From: JAVVFH01 sp032250585 | Lineage (GTDB): Bacteria; Pseudomonadota; Gammaproteobacteria; Xanthomonadales; SZUA-36 | Direction of reading: 5' to 3' | Length of the DNA: 7,346 nt | Assembly (NCBI GenBank): GCA_032250585.1 | Contig: JAVVFH010000173.1 | Location: forward strand, 1-7,346 | In this document: positions 1 through 6,288 of the stretch, one piece after another | How the letters are laid out: each line of letters opens with the position of its first letter | How positions within the stretch are numbered: the stretch's first letter is position 1 | Translations under genes and position numbers: made by a program | Notes under the pieces: generated by a model | The model's input: the letters and a program-made list of their open reading frames with translations, nothing else | Databases searched by the model: none | Told to the model about the DNA's origin: nothing

Positions 1-467
1 GGCACTTCGGCGCGCACCGGTTTCATGCGCAGATAACACTGGTCGCTCCATTGGAAATGTGCGCCCTGATAGTCGACCACTTCGCCGCGCAGCAAAGCCC
101 GAATGATTTCCGTCGCCTCCCGCGTTGCCTCGATCGAATGGCTGGCGTCGGTGCCCGTCCATTCGACCATTTCATGGGTATGCAGGCCAAGTCCCAATAC
201 TGCGCGGCCGCCGGACAGCTCATCCAGCGAGGCTATGTATGTCGCGATCTCCGCGGGATTGGTGGTGAAGGGATTGGTACCCACACTGCCGATTTTGATC
301 TTCGAAGTCTGCAGCGCCGCCGCGGCGGTGATCACCCATGTGTTGTGCATGAAGGTGTCGTGGGGATACCAGGCGAACTCGAAGCCGGCCTTCTCGGCAA
401 GGACGGTCAATTCGACGCGCTGGCGAATGGTACCCAGGTAGTCGATAAAGCGGATGCCAAATTTCAT
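1..467 (-). CDS. LLM-class flavin-dependent oxidoreductase (partial, N-terminal part)
   Basis: The reading frame opens with ATG at 467 and stays open to the left edge, giving 155 complete codons of a protein usually about 300-350 residues long; the C-terminal half is outside the window. The N-terminus (MKFGIRFIDYLG), an alpha/beta-barrel pattern, a GTNPFTTNPAEIA stretch near residues 63-75 and the glycine-rich SGGRAVLGLG at 85-94 are typical of the luciferase-like monooxygenase superfamily, especially the branch with F420-dependent methylene-tetrahydromethanopterin reductase. Members are cytoplasmic TIM barrels using FMN or F420; substrate and cofactor cannot be told from this fragment. A GGGGAG Shine-Dalgarno-like stretch (rc of about 479-484) lies 11-12 bases before the ATG. 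The gene is divergent from the aldehyde dehydrogenase, with 192 bp between starts. Family assignment is strong; exact function is open. Confidence 0.85.
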   Translation of the reverse strand, partial: MKFGIRFIDYLGTIRQRVELTVLAEKAGFEFAWYPHDTFMHNTWVITAAAALQTSKIKIGSVGTNPFTTNPAEIATYIASLDELSGGRAVLGLGLHTHEMVEWTGTDASHSIEATREATEIIRALLRGEVVDYQGAHFQWSDQCYLRMKPVRAEV

Positions 468-533
468 CGGTCTTGCAGCTCCCCGAACAGGTGGGTGGAA
501 AAACGGGAAAGGGGGCCCGGGCGGGTCGCGTAC

Positions 534-562
534 AATGTAGTGAATCGAGAGCCCAAATGCAA
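534..562 (-). promoter_or_regulatory. candidate sigma70-type promoter for the LLM oxidoreductase gene
   Basis: On the minus strand, TTGCAT (562-557) and TACATT (539-534) are separated by 17 bp and lie about 70 bp upstream of the start at 467. The match to consensus is partial (3/6 and 4/6), so this is only a candidate from spacing and position. Confidence 0.3.
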
Positions 563-586
563 AAAACGCGAATTCGATGCCGGCGC

Positions 587-614
587 TTGAAGCCGGGTGC
601 GCAATCTGTAGTAT
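587..614 (+). promoter_or_regulatory. candidate sigma70-type promoter for the aldehyde dehydrogenase row
   Basis: TTGAAG (587-592) and TAGTAT (609-614) are separated by 16 bp, each matching 4 of 6 consensus bases. Transcription would begin near 621, leaving a leader of about 40 bases before the ATG at 660. A small inverted repeat, CCGGC (580-584) and GCCGG (592-596), overlaps the -35 box and could be an operator half-site pair or chance. Confidence 0.4.
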
Positions 615-659
615 GGAACAGGACCCGTCCGTGAATTTTCCATCCAGAGGATCAGCGAA

Positions 660-2156
660 ATGACTGCAGCCAGGCCGGAATTCAAAACCCGTTACGAAAA
701 CTACATCAACGGCGAATGGACGCCGCCCGTCGGTGGAGAGTATTTTGCAAATCCTTCGCCGGTCGACGGTGCAGATTTCTGTGACATTCCGCGCTCCAGA
801 GCGGCGGACATCGACCTGGCCATCGAAGCCGCCCAGGCTGCCTTTCCTGCCTGGGCGCGAACCTCGGCAGCGGAGCGCAGCGGCATCCTGCTAAAAATCG
901 CGGACCGCATCGAGCAGAACCTCGAGCGGCTTGCCGCGGTGGAGACATGGGACAACGGTAAATCCATCCGCGAATGCCTTCTGGCGGACTTGCCGCTGGC
1001 CATCGACCACTACCGCTACTATGCCGGCGTCATCCGCGGCGAGGCCGGCGATGTCGCGGACCTGGACGCCTCCACGGTGTCGATGGAAATCCACGAACCT
1101 CTCGGGGTGGTCGGCCAGATCATCCCCTGGAATTTCCCCATCCTGATGGCGACCTGGAAACTGGCCCCCGCGCTGGCTGCCGGCAACTGCGTGGTGCTGA
1201 AGCCGGCCGAGCAGACACCGGCCTCCATCCTGGTTTTGATGGAACTGATCGGTGATTTACTGCCGCCCGGCGTGCTGAACGTCGTCAACGGCTTCGGCAT
1301 CGAAGCCGGCAAACCGCTGGCGTCCTCGCCACGCATCGCCAAGGTCGCTTTCACCGGCGAGACCACCACCGGCCGGCTGATCATGCAGTACGCCTCCGAA
1401 AACATCATCCCGGTCACGTTGGAACTGGGTGGCAAGTCGCCGAATATTTTCTTCCCCAGCGTGTTGGCGCAGGACGACGAATTCCTCGACAAGGCCATTG
1501 AGGGCTTTGTCATGTTCGCGCTCAACCAGGGCGAGGTCTGCACTTGCCCGTCGCGCGCCCTGATCCACGAATCAATTTACGACGATTTCATGGAGCGTGC
1601 ATTGAAGCGCGTCGCAGCCATCAAGATGGGCGATCCACTCGACCCGTCGACGATGATGGGCGCGCAGGCGTCCAGCGACCAGTACGAAAAAATCCTGAGT
1701 TACCTCGATATCGGCAAGCAGGAAGGCGCCGAGGTGCTGATCGGCGGCGCAGCCGCAAGCGTGGACGAGTATCCCGACGGCTATTACATCCAGCCAACGG
1801 TGTTCAAGGGACACAACGGGATGCGCGTGTTCCAGGAAGAGATCTTCGGCCCGGTCGTCAGCGTAACGACCTTCACGGACGACGACGAAGCCTTGGCCAT
1901 CGCCAACGACACCATCTACGGGCTGGGGTCCGGTATCTGGACGCGGGACATCCACCAGGGCAAGGCCTTTATCAGCGGCATCCAGGCGGGTCGCGTCTGG
2001 GTCAACTGCTACCACCTGTACCCCGCGCATGCCTCCTTCGGCGGCTACAAGAAGTCGGGCATCGGCCGCGAAACCCACAAGATGATGCTCGATCACTACC
2101 GGCACACGAAGAACGTCCTGATATCTTTCGACAAGAACCCGATGGGTTTCTTCTAG
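660..2156 (+). CDS. aldB: NAD(P)-dependent aldehyde dehydrogenase, AldB/ExaC (acetaldehyde dehydrogenase) type
   Basis: This 498-residue cytoplasmic enzyme is full length for the aldehyde dehydrogenase superfamily and should oxidise a short-chain aldehyde, likely acetaldehyde, to the acid. Visible landmarks are the oxyanion asparagine N158 in PWNF, K181 in LKPAEQTP, the nucleotide-binding FTGETTTGR (231-239), the general base E255 in ELGGKSPN, the catalytic cysteine C294 in NQGEVCTCPSR, and E394 in EEIFGP. The GEVCTCPSR active site, the RVWVNCYHLYPAH segment and the GYKKSGIGRETHKMML tail are hallmarks of the E. coli AldB, Pseudomonas ExaC and AcoD group. The start is supported by AGAGGA at 646-651, eight bases before ATG. 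The stop TAG is directly followed by the DUF779 start codon, a partnership common for this group. Subgroup is confident; NAD versus NADP preference, in vivo substrate and hence the exact symbol (aldB, exaC or acoD) are inference. Confidence 0.95.
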   Translation: MTAARPEFKTRYENYINGEWTPPVGGEYFANPSPVDGADFCDIPRSRAADIDLAIEAAQAAFPAWARTSAAERSGILLKIADRIEQNLERLAAVETWDNGKSIRECLLADLPLAIDHYRYYAGVIRGEAGDVADLDASTVSMEIHEPLGVVGQIIPWNFPILMATWKLAPALAAGNCVVLKPAEQTPASILVLMELIGDLLPPGVLNVVNGFGIEAGKPLASSPRIAKVAFTGETTTGRLIMQYASENIIPVTLELGGKSPNIFFPSVLAQDDEFLDKAIEGFVMFALNQGEVCTCPSRALIHESIYDDFMERALKRVAAIKMGDPLDPSTMMGAQASSDQYEKILSYLDIGKQEGAEVLIGGAAASVDEYPDGYYIQPTVFKGHNGMRVFQEEIFGPVVSVTTFTDDDEALAIANDTIYGLGSGIWTRDIHQGKAFISGIQAGRVWVNCYHLYPAHASFGGYKKSGIGRETHKMMLDHYRHTKNVLISFDKNPMGFF

Positions 2157-2531
2157 GTGGCTCGCCGCGTCGACATCACCGAACGCGCCCGCGACGTCGT
2201 GGACCGACTGCGCGAGGAACACGGCGAACTGATGTTCCATCAGAGCGGTGGCTGCTGTGACGGATCTTCACCGATGTGCTTTCCGTCGGGAGAGTTCCGA
2301 CTGGGCGACAGCGACGTGCTGCTGGGGCGAATCCATGGCTGTCCGTTCTACATGGCCCGCGACCAGTTCGAGCTGTGGCAAAACACGCGGCTCACCGTGG
2401 ACGTGGTCAAGGGCCGGGGCGCCAGTTTTTCAGCGGAAATCCCGCTCGGACTCCGGTTCGTGATCCGGTCCCGGCTGTTCACCGACGAAGAGCTCACCGA
2501 CCTGGCCCCGGTGGAAGATCCCGCCAGCTGA
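2157..2531 (+). CDS. DUF779 family protein, partner of the aldehyde dehydrogenase
   Basis: This 124-residue protein belongs to the DUF779 family, recognised by the block FHQSGGCCDGSSPMC (residues 27-41), which carries three of its four cysteines (C33, C34, C41; the fourth is C62). The arrangement suggests metal or redox chemistry, but the function of the family is not established. Members frequently sit directly behind AldB/ExaC-type dehydrogenases, as here. The start is the GTG immediately after the dehydrogenase TAG: it gives the usual family N-terminus about 25 residues before the LMFHQSGG block, and the next in-frame ATG would cut into the conserved core. With no good Shine-Dalgarno sequence of its own, translation is probably coupled to the upstream gene by termination and re-initiation. 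No signal peptide or membrane segment is seen, so it is likely cytoplasmic. Confidence 0.9.
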   Translation: MARRVDITERARDVVDRLREEHGELMFHQSGGCCDGSSPMCFPSGEFRLGDSDVLLGRIHGCPFYMARDQFELWQNTRLTVDVVKGRGASFSAEIPLGLRFVIRSRLFTDEELTDLAPVEDPAS

Positions 2532-2547
2532 GCCCGATTCGCAACGC

Positions 2548-2574
2548 AGCGGCCGTTTTTCCAGCCTGGCCGCT
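2548..2574 (+). repeat. 7-bp inverted repeat (stem-loop) between DUF779 gene and tdh
   Basis: AGCGGCC (2548-2554) and GGCCGCT (2568-2574) are perfect reverse complements around a 13-base loop. No run of T follows on the plus strand, so it is not a canonical intrinsic terminator. It may be a transcript-stabilising or attenuating hairpin within the gene row, or chance in GC-rich DNA. Confidence 0.4.
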
Positions 2575-2620
2575 TCGAACGACTTCAACTTGGCTGAACC
2601 TGCCGTTTATGGAGAACCAC

Positions 2621-3652
2621 ATGAAAGCACTGGTCAAGCGCGAAGCGGGTAAAGGGCTCTGGCTGGAAGACGTGCCGGTACCCGGCATCGGCATGAACGA
2701 CGTCCTGATCAAGGTGCTGCGCACCGCCATCTGCGGTACCGACCTGCACATCTACCAGTGGGACGACTGGGCCGCAAAAACCATTCCGGTGCCGATGGTG
2801 GTGGGCCATGAATTCGTCGGTGAGATCGTCGAGGTCGGCGCCAACGTCAATGACTTTCATCCCGGGCAGATCGTTTCCGGCGAGGGCCACGTGGTCTGCG
2901 GGCGCTGTCGCAACTGCATGGCGGGCCGCCGGCACCTGTGCGCACACACCTCGGGCGTCGGAGTCAACCGCCCCGGCGCCTTCGCCGAATATATTTCGCT
3001 GCCGATGTCCAACGTCTGGGAGCATCGTGCGGGCATCGACCTGGACATCGCCGCCATTTTCGACCCGTTCGGTAACGCGGTCCACACGGCGCTGCAATTC
3101 GGCCTGCTCGGCGAGGATGTGCTGATCACCGGCGCCGGGCCCATCGGCTGCATGGCCGCGGCGGTCTGCCGCCACGCGGCGGCGCGCAACGTGGTGATTA
3201 CCGATCTCAGCGATTACCGCCTCGGACTGGCCAGAAAACTGGGCGCCACGCACACCGTGAATGTCACCAGGGAAGCGCTCGCGGACGTGCAGAAAGAACT
3301 GCGGATGAGCGAGGGTTTCGACGTCGCGCTGGAGATGTCCGGCGCGCCCGCCGCCTTCCAGGACATTCTCGACAACCTCTGCCACGGCGGGAAGGTCGCG
3401 GTGCTAGGCATTCCCGCCAAGGCCTGCGCCATCGACTGGGAAAAAGTGATCTTCAACATGATCACGATCCGCGGCGTCTACGGCCGGGAAATGTACGAAA
3501 CCTGGTACAAGATGTCGGTATTCATCGAAAGCGGGCTGGATCTCGCGCCGATCATCACCCACCGCCTGCCCTTCACGGATTTCCAGCAGGGCTTCAACGC
3601 GATGGAAAGTGGCGAAGCGGGCAAGGTCGTGCTGGACTGGACAAACTCCTAG
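2621..3652 (+). CDS. tdh: L-threonine 3-dehydrogenase (zinc-dependent, MDR family)
   Basis: The 343-residue product matches E. coli Tdh in length (341) and residue positions. It oxidises L-threonine with NAD+ to 2-amino-3-ketobutyrate in the cytoplasm, normally cleaved by Kbl to glycine and acetyl-CoA or decarboxylating to aminoacetone. Catalytic zinc ligands are C38 (in AICGTDLHIY), H63 and E64 (VVGHE); the structural zinc site is C93, C96, C99 and C107; H90 is the conserved specificity-tuning histidine; GAGPIG (171-176) is the Rossmann nucleotide-binding loop. ATG at 2621 is chosen because GGAG (2611-2614) lies six bases upstream and the protein then begins MKALVK like other Tdh; an in-frame ATG at 2609 lacks a ribosome binding site. 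It lies 89 bp behind the DUF779 gene and is probably co-transcribed. No kbl is present. The stop overlaps that of the convergent small gene. Confidence 0.95.
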   Translation: MKALVKREAGKGLWLEDVPVPGIGMNDVLIKVLRTAICGTDLHIYQWDDWAAKTIPVPMVVGHEFVGEIVEVGANVNDFHPGQIVSGEGHVVCGRCRNCMAGRRHLCAHTSGVGVNRPGAFAEYISLPMSNVWEHRAGIDLDIAAIFDPFGNAVHTALQFGLLGEDVLITGAGPIGCMAAAVCRHAAARNVVITDLSDYRLGLARKLGATHTVNVTREALADVQKELRMSEGFDVALEMSGAPAAFQDILDNLCHGGKVAVLGIPAKACAIDWEKVIFNMITIRGVYGREMYETWYKMSVFIESGLDLAPIITHRLPFTDFQQGFNAMESGEAGKVVLDWTNS

Positions 3653-3897
3653 GGATTATCCGGGTCGCAACCGCCCTCGTTTACCCAGACCCCTTTTTCG
3701 CACTTGAGCAGTTCGCCGCTGCCGCTGCAGACGAAGCTGCCGGATTCGTAGGGCACGTCGTTGAAATAGCAAACCGGCAACTCGTCATACTGCTGTGTCA
3801 GGACGGGCACGTCCTCGTCGTACTCTTCCAGGATCGGCGAGGTCTTGAGTTCCGGGTCCGGAGCGCCAACCTGAATCGGATTGTTACCATTGCTCAT
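3649..3897 (-). CDS. small acidic four-cysteine protein of unknown function
   Basis: This 82-residue protein is not recognised with confidence. The ATG at 3897 has a strong GAGGTGA Shine-Dalgarno sequence just upstream (plus-strand TCACCTC, 3904-3910), which argues for a real gene and against the longer upstream-open frame. Residues 1-41 are acidic, proline-containing and without signal peptide or membrane segment; residues 42-79 form a compact module with C43, C57, C66 and C77, two aromatic positions (Y44, F45) after the first cysteine and a tryptophan (W71) between the last two. The pattern of CYFND followed by YESGSFVC and LLKC resembles the short DUF1496-like modules of proteobacterial small proteins, but this is remembered similarity only. 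Disulfide formation would need export, which the sequence does not show; metal binding or a modified-peptide precursor are alternatives. Its stop shares CTAG with the tdh stop. Confidence 0.75.
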   Translation of the reverse strand: MSNGNNPIQVGAPDPELKTSPILEEYDEDVPVLTQQYDELPVCYFNDVPYESGSFVCSGSGELLKCEKGVWVNEGGCDPDNP

Positions 3898-4054
3898 GTC
3901 GTTCACCTCACTCGACGGCAGTCTGTTCCCTGAACATAAGCCCTTCGGCAGATTTTTTCCATGCCTCAGGTCAAAGTCACGATCGGCTGCAGGTCCAGAG
4001 GGCGAAACCGGCTTGGCCACCGGGCAGCGCGAGATCAGCCCTCCGGCTGCATTT
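3898..4054. other. 157-bp gap between truncated peptidase and small four-cysteine gene
   Basis: No coding signal similar to the lost peptidase domain is seen in any minus-strand frame. A short GCAGCC/GGCTG-type hairpin lies just after the peptidase TGA but has no T-run. The gap holds the Shine-Dalgarno sequence of the small gene; no convincing promoter is seen, although TTGACC (minus strand, 3974-3969) could serve as a lone -35 box. Confidence 0.4.
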
Positions 4055-4519
4055 TCACTTGACCTCGACCGTGACCTCGTCCATTCGCGCCGCGTGGTCG
4101 ATCTCGTGGGGCGGCGCCGCGCCGCCATCCAGGCGCTTCCGGTAAATGTCTGCAAACTCCGCTTCGGCGTCCCGCTTCGCCAGGAACAGCAGATCGTTGC
4201 CGTCGCCCAACCAGGCCACGTCCGTAACGTTCACTTCGCCGGTAAAGTAAGGGCGCGATCGACCGTCCACGCTGACCACGTGCAATTGCATCCAGGGCAG
4301 CCCGTCTTCGTCTGCGTACGGCGTTCGCGGCACCGACAACAGGTAGGCGACCGCCTCACCGTTCGGACTGATAACGGCCTTGTCGACTTGCCTGAGGGTG
4401 ACGATTTCCTCCAGCGACAGGGTCGGTTTTTGTTCCTCCTGCGCCCATGGGATCGATGGCAGCAGAAAGAAGCCTGACAGCAGCAAACGACTCAGCTTTT
4501 TCGTATTCAGATTCAACAT
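4055..4519 (-). pseudogene. truncated S9 family (prolyl oligopeptidase/acylaminoacyl peptidase-like) gene, N-terminal remnant
   Basis: The frame starts at ATG 4519 with a GGAG ribosome binding site (plus-strand CTCC, 4526-4529) and encodes 154 residues. Residues 1-26 form a signal peptide (lysine and arginine, then hydrophobic LLLSGFFLLPSIPWA, cleavage likely before Q27). The mature start LSLEEIVTLRQVDKAVISPNGEAVAYLLSVPR and the later LGDGNDLLFLAKRD match the first beta-propeller blades of exported S9 peptidases, which are usually 600-700 residues long. The frame ends at TGA (4055-4057) after MDEVTVEVK; the rest of the propeller and the whole alpha/beta-hydrolase catalytic domain with its Ser-Asp-His triad are missing. 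The other two frames downstream of the break show no continuing peptidase sequence, so this is a deletion or rearrangement rather than a simple frameshift. It cannot be an active peptidase. A small exported protein that is still translated cannot be excluded, and neither can an assembly junction. Confidence 0.75.
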
Positions 4520-4546
4520 GGTTCACTCCGGATCGTTTGGCGGTGG

Positions 4547-4575
4547 CTGCGGCGCGCCGACGAAATGCGCCGCAG
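4547..4575. repeat. 9-bp perfect inverted repeat upstream of the truncated peptidase gene
   Basis: CTGCGGCGC (4547-4555) and GCGCCGCAG (4567-4575) are perfect reverse complements around an 11-base spacer. On the minus strand it lies 28 bp before the peptidase ATG and about 100 bp after the prenyltransferase stop. No T-run follows on either side, so it is not a standard intrinsic terminator; an operator or leader hairpin is possible. Confidence 0.5.
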
Positions 4576-4671
4576 AATCAAGGAACTTTCAGAACATCAT
4601 TTCAACCGGCGCAAATAGCTCCATATCAGCCCTTTCGTTATTCTCGTTCATTTAGTGCGTGACGCGGCTAC

Positions 4672-5658
4672 TCAGGACCAGGCAACTCCCACGGCCAGCA
4701 GCGCGGCGTACGTCAATGCCAGCATGGCCATTCGCGGCGTCATCGGCAGCAGTTCGGCTCGCGATGCCGTGCGCTGCACACCCCGGACGTTCAACCAGGC
4801 AAATGGCGCGGAAACGAGCGGCAACAGAATCCAGGCATCGAAATCCAGCGCCACCCAGAAGACCAAAGGAGCCGCGTAGGCAAGGGCAACGAGCACGGCG
4901 ATCTCGGCGCGATTGAAATTCGCACCCAATCGCACGGCGGTGGTCTTCCAGCCTTTCTTTTCATCGAAGTGGCAGTCGCGGATGTCATCGATGAGCATGA
5001 CCGTCGTGACGATCGCCCCGACCGGCAGGCCAAGCACATAAGCGGCAAGTGGCATCGACATAAACAATTCCCGGAAACCGGAGGACCCCGACGCCGCCGC
5101 GGCCTGGATGTAATAGCTTCCAACCACCCCCACCACGCCGAACATCAGCAGAAATATGGGATCGGCCAGGCCGCGCCGGACATAGGCCCAGGGGCCCGCG
5201 TTGTAGGACAGGCTGAGCGCGATACCGAGCGCTCCAAAGGCAAGCACCGGCGCTCCGCCGATCCGGTAAAGATAAGGCGCTGCCGCGACCGCCAGTACGA
5301 GGCATCCACCAATGGCCAACTTGAGCGTGGACAGGCGCAGAGTTCCTTGCCGGACGGCCCGCTCGAGTTCAGGGTGCTCTCCCAGCCCCGGGTGCTTGCG
5401 CAGCAGTTCGTGGTTGTCGGCGAAGACGCCGGCAACATGAATCAGCCAACTGCCCAGGAAGCCCACCAGCGCGGGAACAGGCGCGAAGACCTCATTGCGC
5501 AGCGCCAATCCGACGCCCACCAGCACCGGGGCCAGCGCCGTCGGCAGCGAGTGCGTCGGGTACAGCAACAGCCTGATCCATATGTCGCGAAAGGTCGGGT
5601 TCGCGCCACGGTTCACCACCGATTCGGGGTCGGTTAGGGGTGGTTTATTCACTGACAT
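4672..5658 (-). CDS. UbiA-superfamily membrane prenyltransferase (MenA-like)
   Basis: The 328-residue protein is an integral inner-membrane protein with about eight or nine hydrophobic helices. It matches the UbiA superfamily, closest in appearance to MenA (1,4-dihydroxy-2-naphthoate prenyltransferase): SYNAGPWAYVRRGLADPIF (151-169) and GVVGSYYIQ (177-185) recall MenA's Y-x-x-GP and GxYY-Q segments, and the second aspartate motif is present as DDIRDCHFD (224-232) followed by KKGWKTTAVRLG. At the place of the first motif (NDxxD in MenA) the sequence reads GVFADN (77-82), leaving only D81, so Mg-diphosphate binding may be altered. ATG 5658 is chosen because AGGA (rc of 5669-5672) lies 10 bases upstream; a TTG nine bases earlier would overlap that site. 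It lies 108 bp downstream of the response regulator on the same strand. Acceptor and prenyl substrate are unknown; quinone, tocopherol-like or lipid prenylation are possible. Confidence 0.85.
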   Translation of the reverse strand: MSVNKPPLTDPESVVNRGANPTFRDIWIRLLLYPTHSLPTALAPVLVGVGLALRNEVFAPVPALVGFLGSWLIHVAGVFADNHELLRKHPGLGEHPELERAVRQGTLRLSTLKLAIGGCLVLAVAAAPYLYRIGGAPVLAFGALGIALSLSYNAGPWAYVRRGLADPIFLLMFGVVGVVGSYYIQAAAASGSSGFRELFMSMPLAAYVLGLPVGAIVTTVMLIDDIRDCHFDEKKGWKTTAVRLGANFNRAEIAVLVALAYAAPLVFWVALDFDAWILLPLVSAPFAWLNVRGVQRTASRAELLPMTPRMAMLALTYAALLAVGVAWS

Positions 5659-5766
5659 GTCATGCAAATCCTAACCGCTGCCCCGAACCAGTGGAACAGC
5701 TGATGCGCAAGCACCTGCTGCCGGTCAACCATAAGGGTTTCAGGGAATTGACGAAAAGATCAACTC

Positions 5767-6141
5767 TTACTGAGTCGATTCACTCAGCAGCGCTTCAACC
5801 CGCCGGACCAGTTCCGCCGGAGCGAATGGTTTAGCGATGAAATCGCGGCGGGGCCCTTCTGCGAGATCGACGTCGCTGATCGCCTCGCCGGACATGAATA
5901 GAACGCGCAAGTCGGGACAATGCAGTGATATTTCCCGGGCGAGTTCCTCGCCGTCCATGCCGGACATCCTCAAGTCAGTGATCAGCAGGCGGATTCGATC
6001 CCGATGTTCAGCCGCCAGATCCATGGCCTGGCGGGAATGGCCGGCGAACATGATGTCGAGCCCCACGTCATCGAGAACCGCAACCACCAACTTCACGATC
6101 AATGGCTGATCGTCGACCACCAGAATAATGCCCTTACTCAT
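5767..6141 (-). CDS. stand-alone response regulator receiver protein (CheY-like)
   Basis: This 124-residue protein consists of one receiver domain and no output domain. It carries the acidic pair D10 and D11 (LVVDDQP), the phospho-acceptor D56 (LLITDLRMSGMDG), the switch residue S84 (VLFMSGE) and the conserved K104 (IAKPF), so it should be phosphorylated by a histidine kinase and act through protein contacts in the cytoplasm. The ATG at 6141 has an excellent AAAGGAG Shine-Dalgarno sequence five bases upstream; the longer open frame further upstream has no family similarity. It is divergent from the PAS sensor gene, with 176 bp between starts, which suggests a functional pair. Such single-domain regulators often serve as phosphorelay intermediates or as cognate receivers of PAS hybrid kinases. 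The target of this one is unknown. Confidence 0.93.
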   Translation of the reverse strand: MSKGIILVVDDQPLIVKLVVAVLDDVGLDIMFAGHSRQAMDLAAEHRDRIRLLITDLRMSGMDGEELAREISLHCPDLRVLFMSGEAISDVDLAEGPRRDFIAKPFAPAELVRRVEALLSESTQ

Positions 6142-6233
6142 TACCGCTCCTTTCCTGTGTTCCTTCACAGGCCATTTTTGATCAGTCGGCGCTGCACGCA
6201 CCCAGCTCCCTGCCGGCGGCCGATCCGGTGCAA

Positions 6234-6239
6234 GTATAC
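6234..6239 (-). promoter_or_regulatory. candidate -10 element for the response regulator gene
   Basis: The minus strand reads TTG followed by TATACT (6239-6234), a 5 of 6 match to the sigma70 -10 consensus, about 95 bp before the regulator ATG. No convincing -35 box lies 16-18 bp upstream, so this is tentative. Confidence 0.3.
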
Positions 6240-6288
6240 AAGATTGCAGTGAGCTTGATGTACCATGGGCCCAGGGATACATGCCCCC

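Noticed and set aside
1572..2240. Long minus-strand open frame (222 codons) opposite the aldehyde dehydrogenase
   Set aside because: It mirrors the GC-rich codon pattern of the dehydrogenase, shows no family motif and has no ribosome binding site; a shadow frame.
2276..2620. Possible N-terminal extension of tdh by about 115 codons
   Set aside because: The extension overlaps the DUF779 gene in another frame and reads as low-complexity arginine-rich sequence; the ATG at 2621 has a good ribosome binding site and gives the family length.
2585..3385. Minus-strand open frame (266 codons) opposite tdh
   Set aside because: Arginine/histidine/valine-rich composition typical of antisense of a GC-rich gene; tdh is certain on the plus strand.
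3898..4155. N-terminal extension of the four-cysteine protein to 168 residues
   Set aside because: The extra residues are arginine/serine-rich out-of-frame peptidase sequence, and the internal ATG at 3897 has a strong Shine-Dalgarno sequence.
4969..5637. Plus-strand open frame (222 codons) opposite the prenyltransferase
   Set aside because: Glutamine/arginine-rich antisense of a membrane protein gene with no motifs; a shadow frame.
5668..5766. Search for a terminator or separate promoter between response regulator and prenyltransferase
   Set aside because: No stem with a T-run and no paired -35/-10 boxes were convincing, so co-transcription is possible but not shown.
6266..6273. Palindrome TGGGCCCA as a possible operator
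   Set aside because: Only 8 bp, without flanking symmetry; expected by chance in GC-rich DNA.
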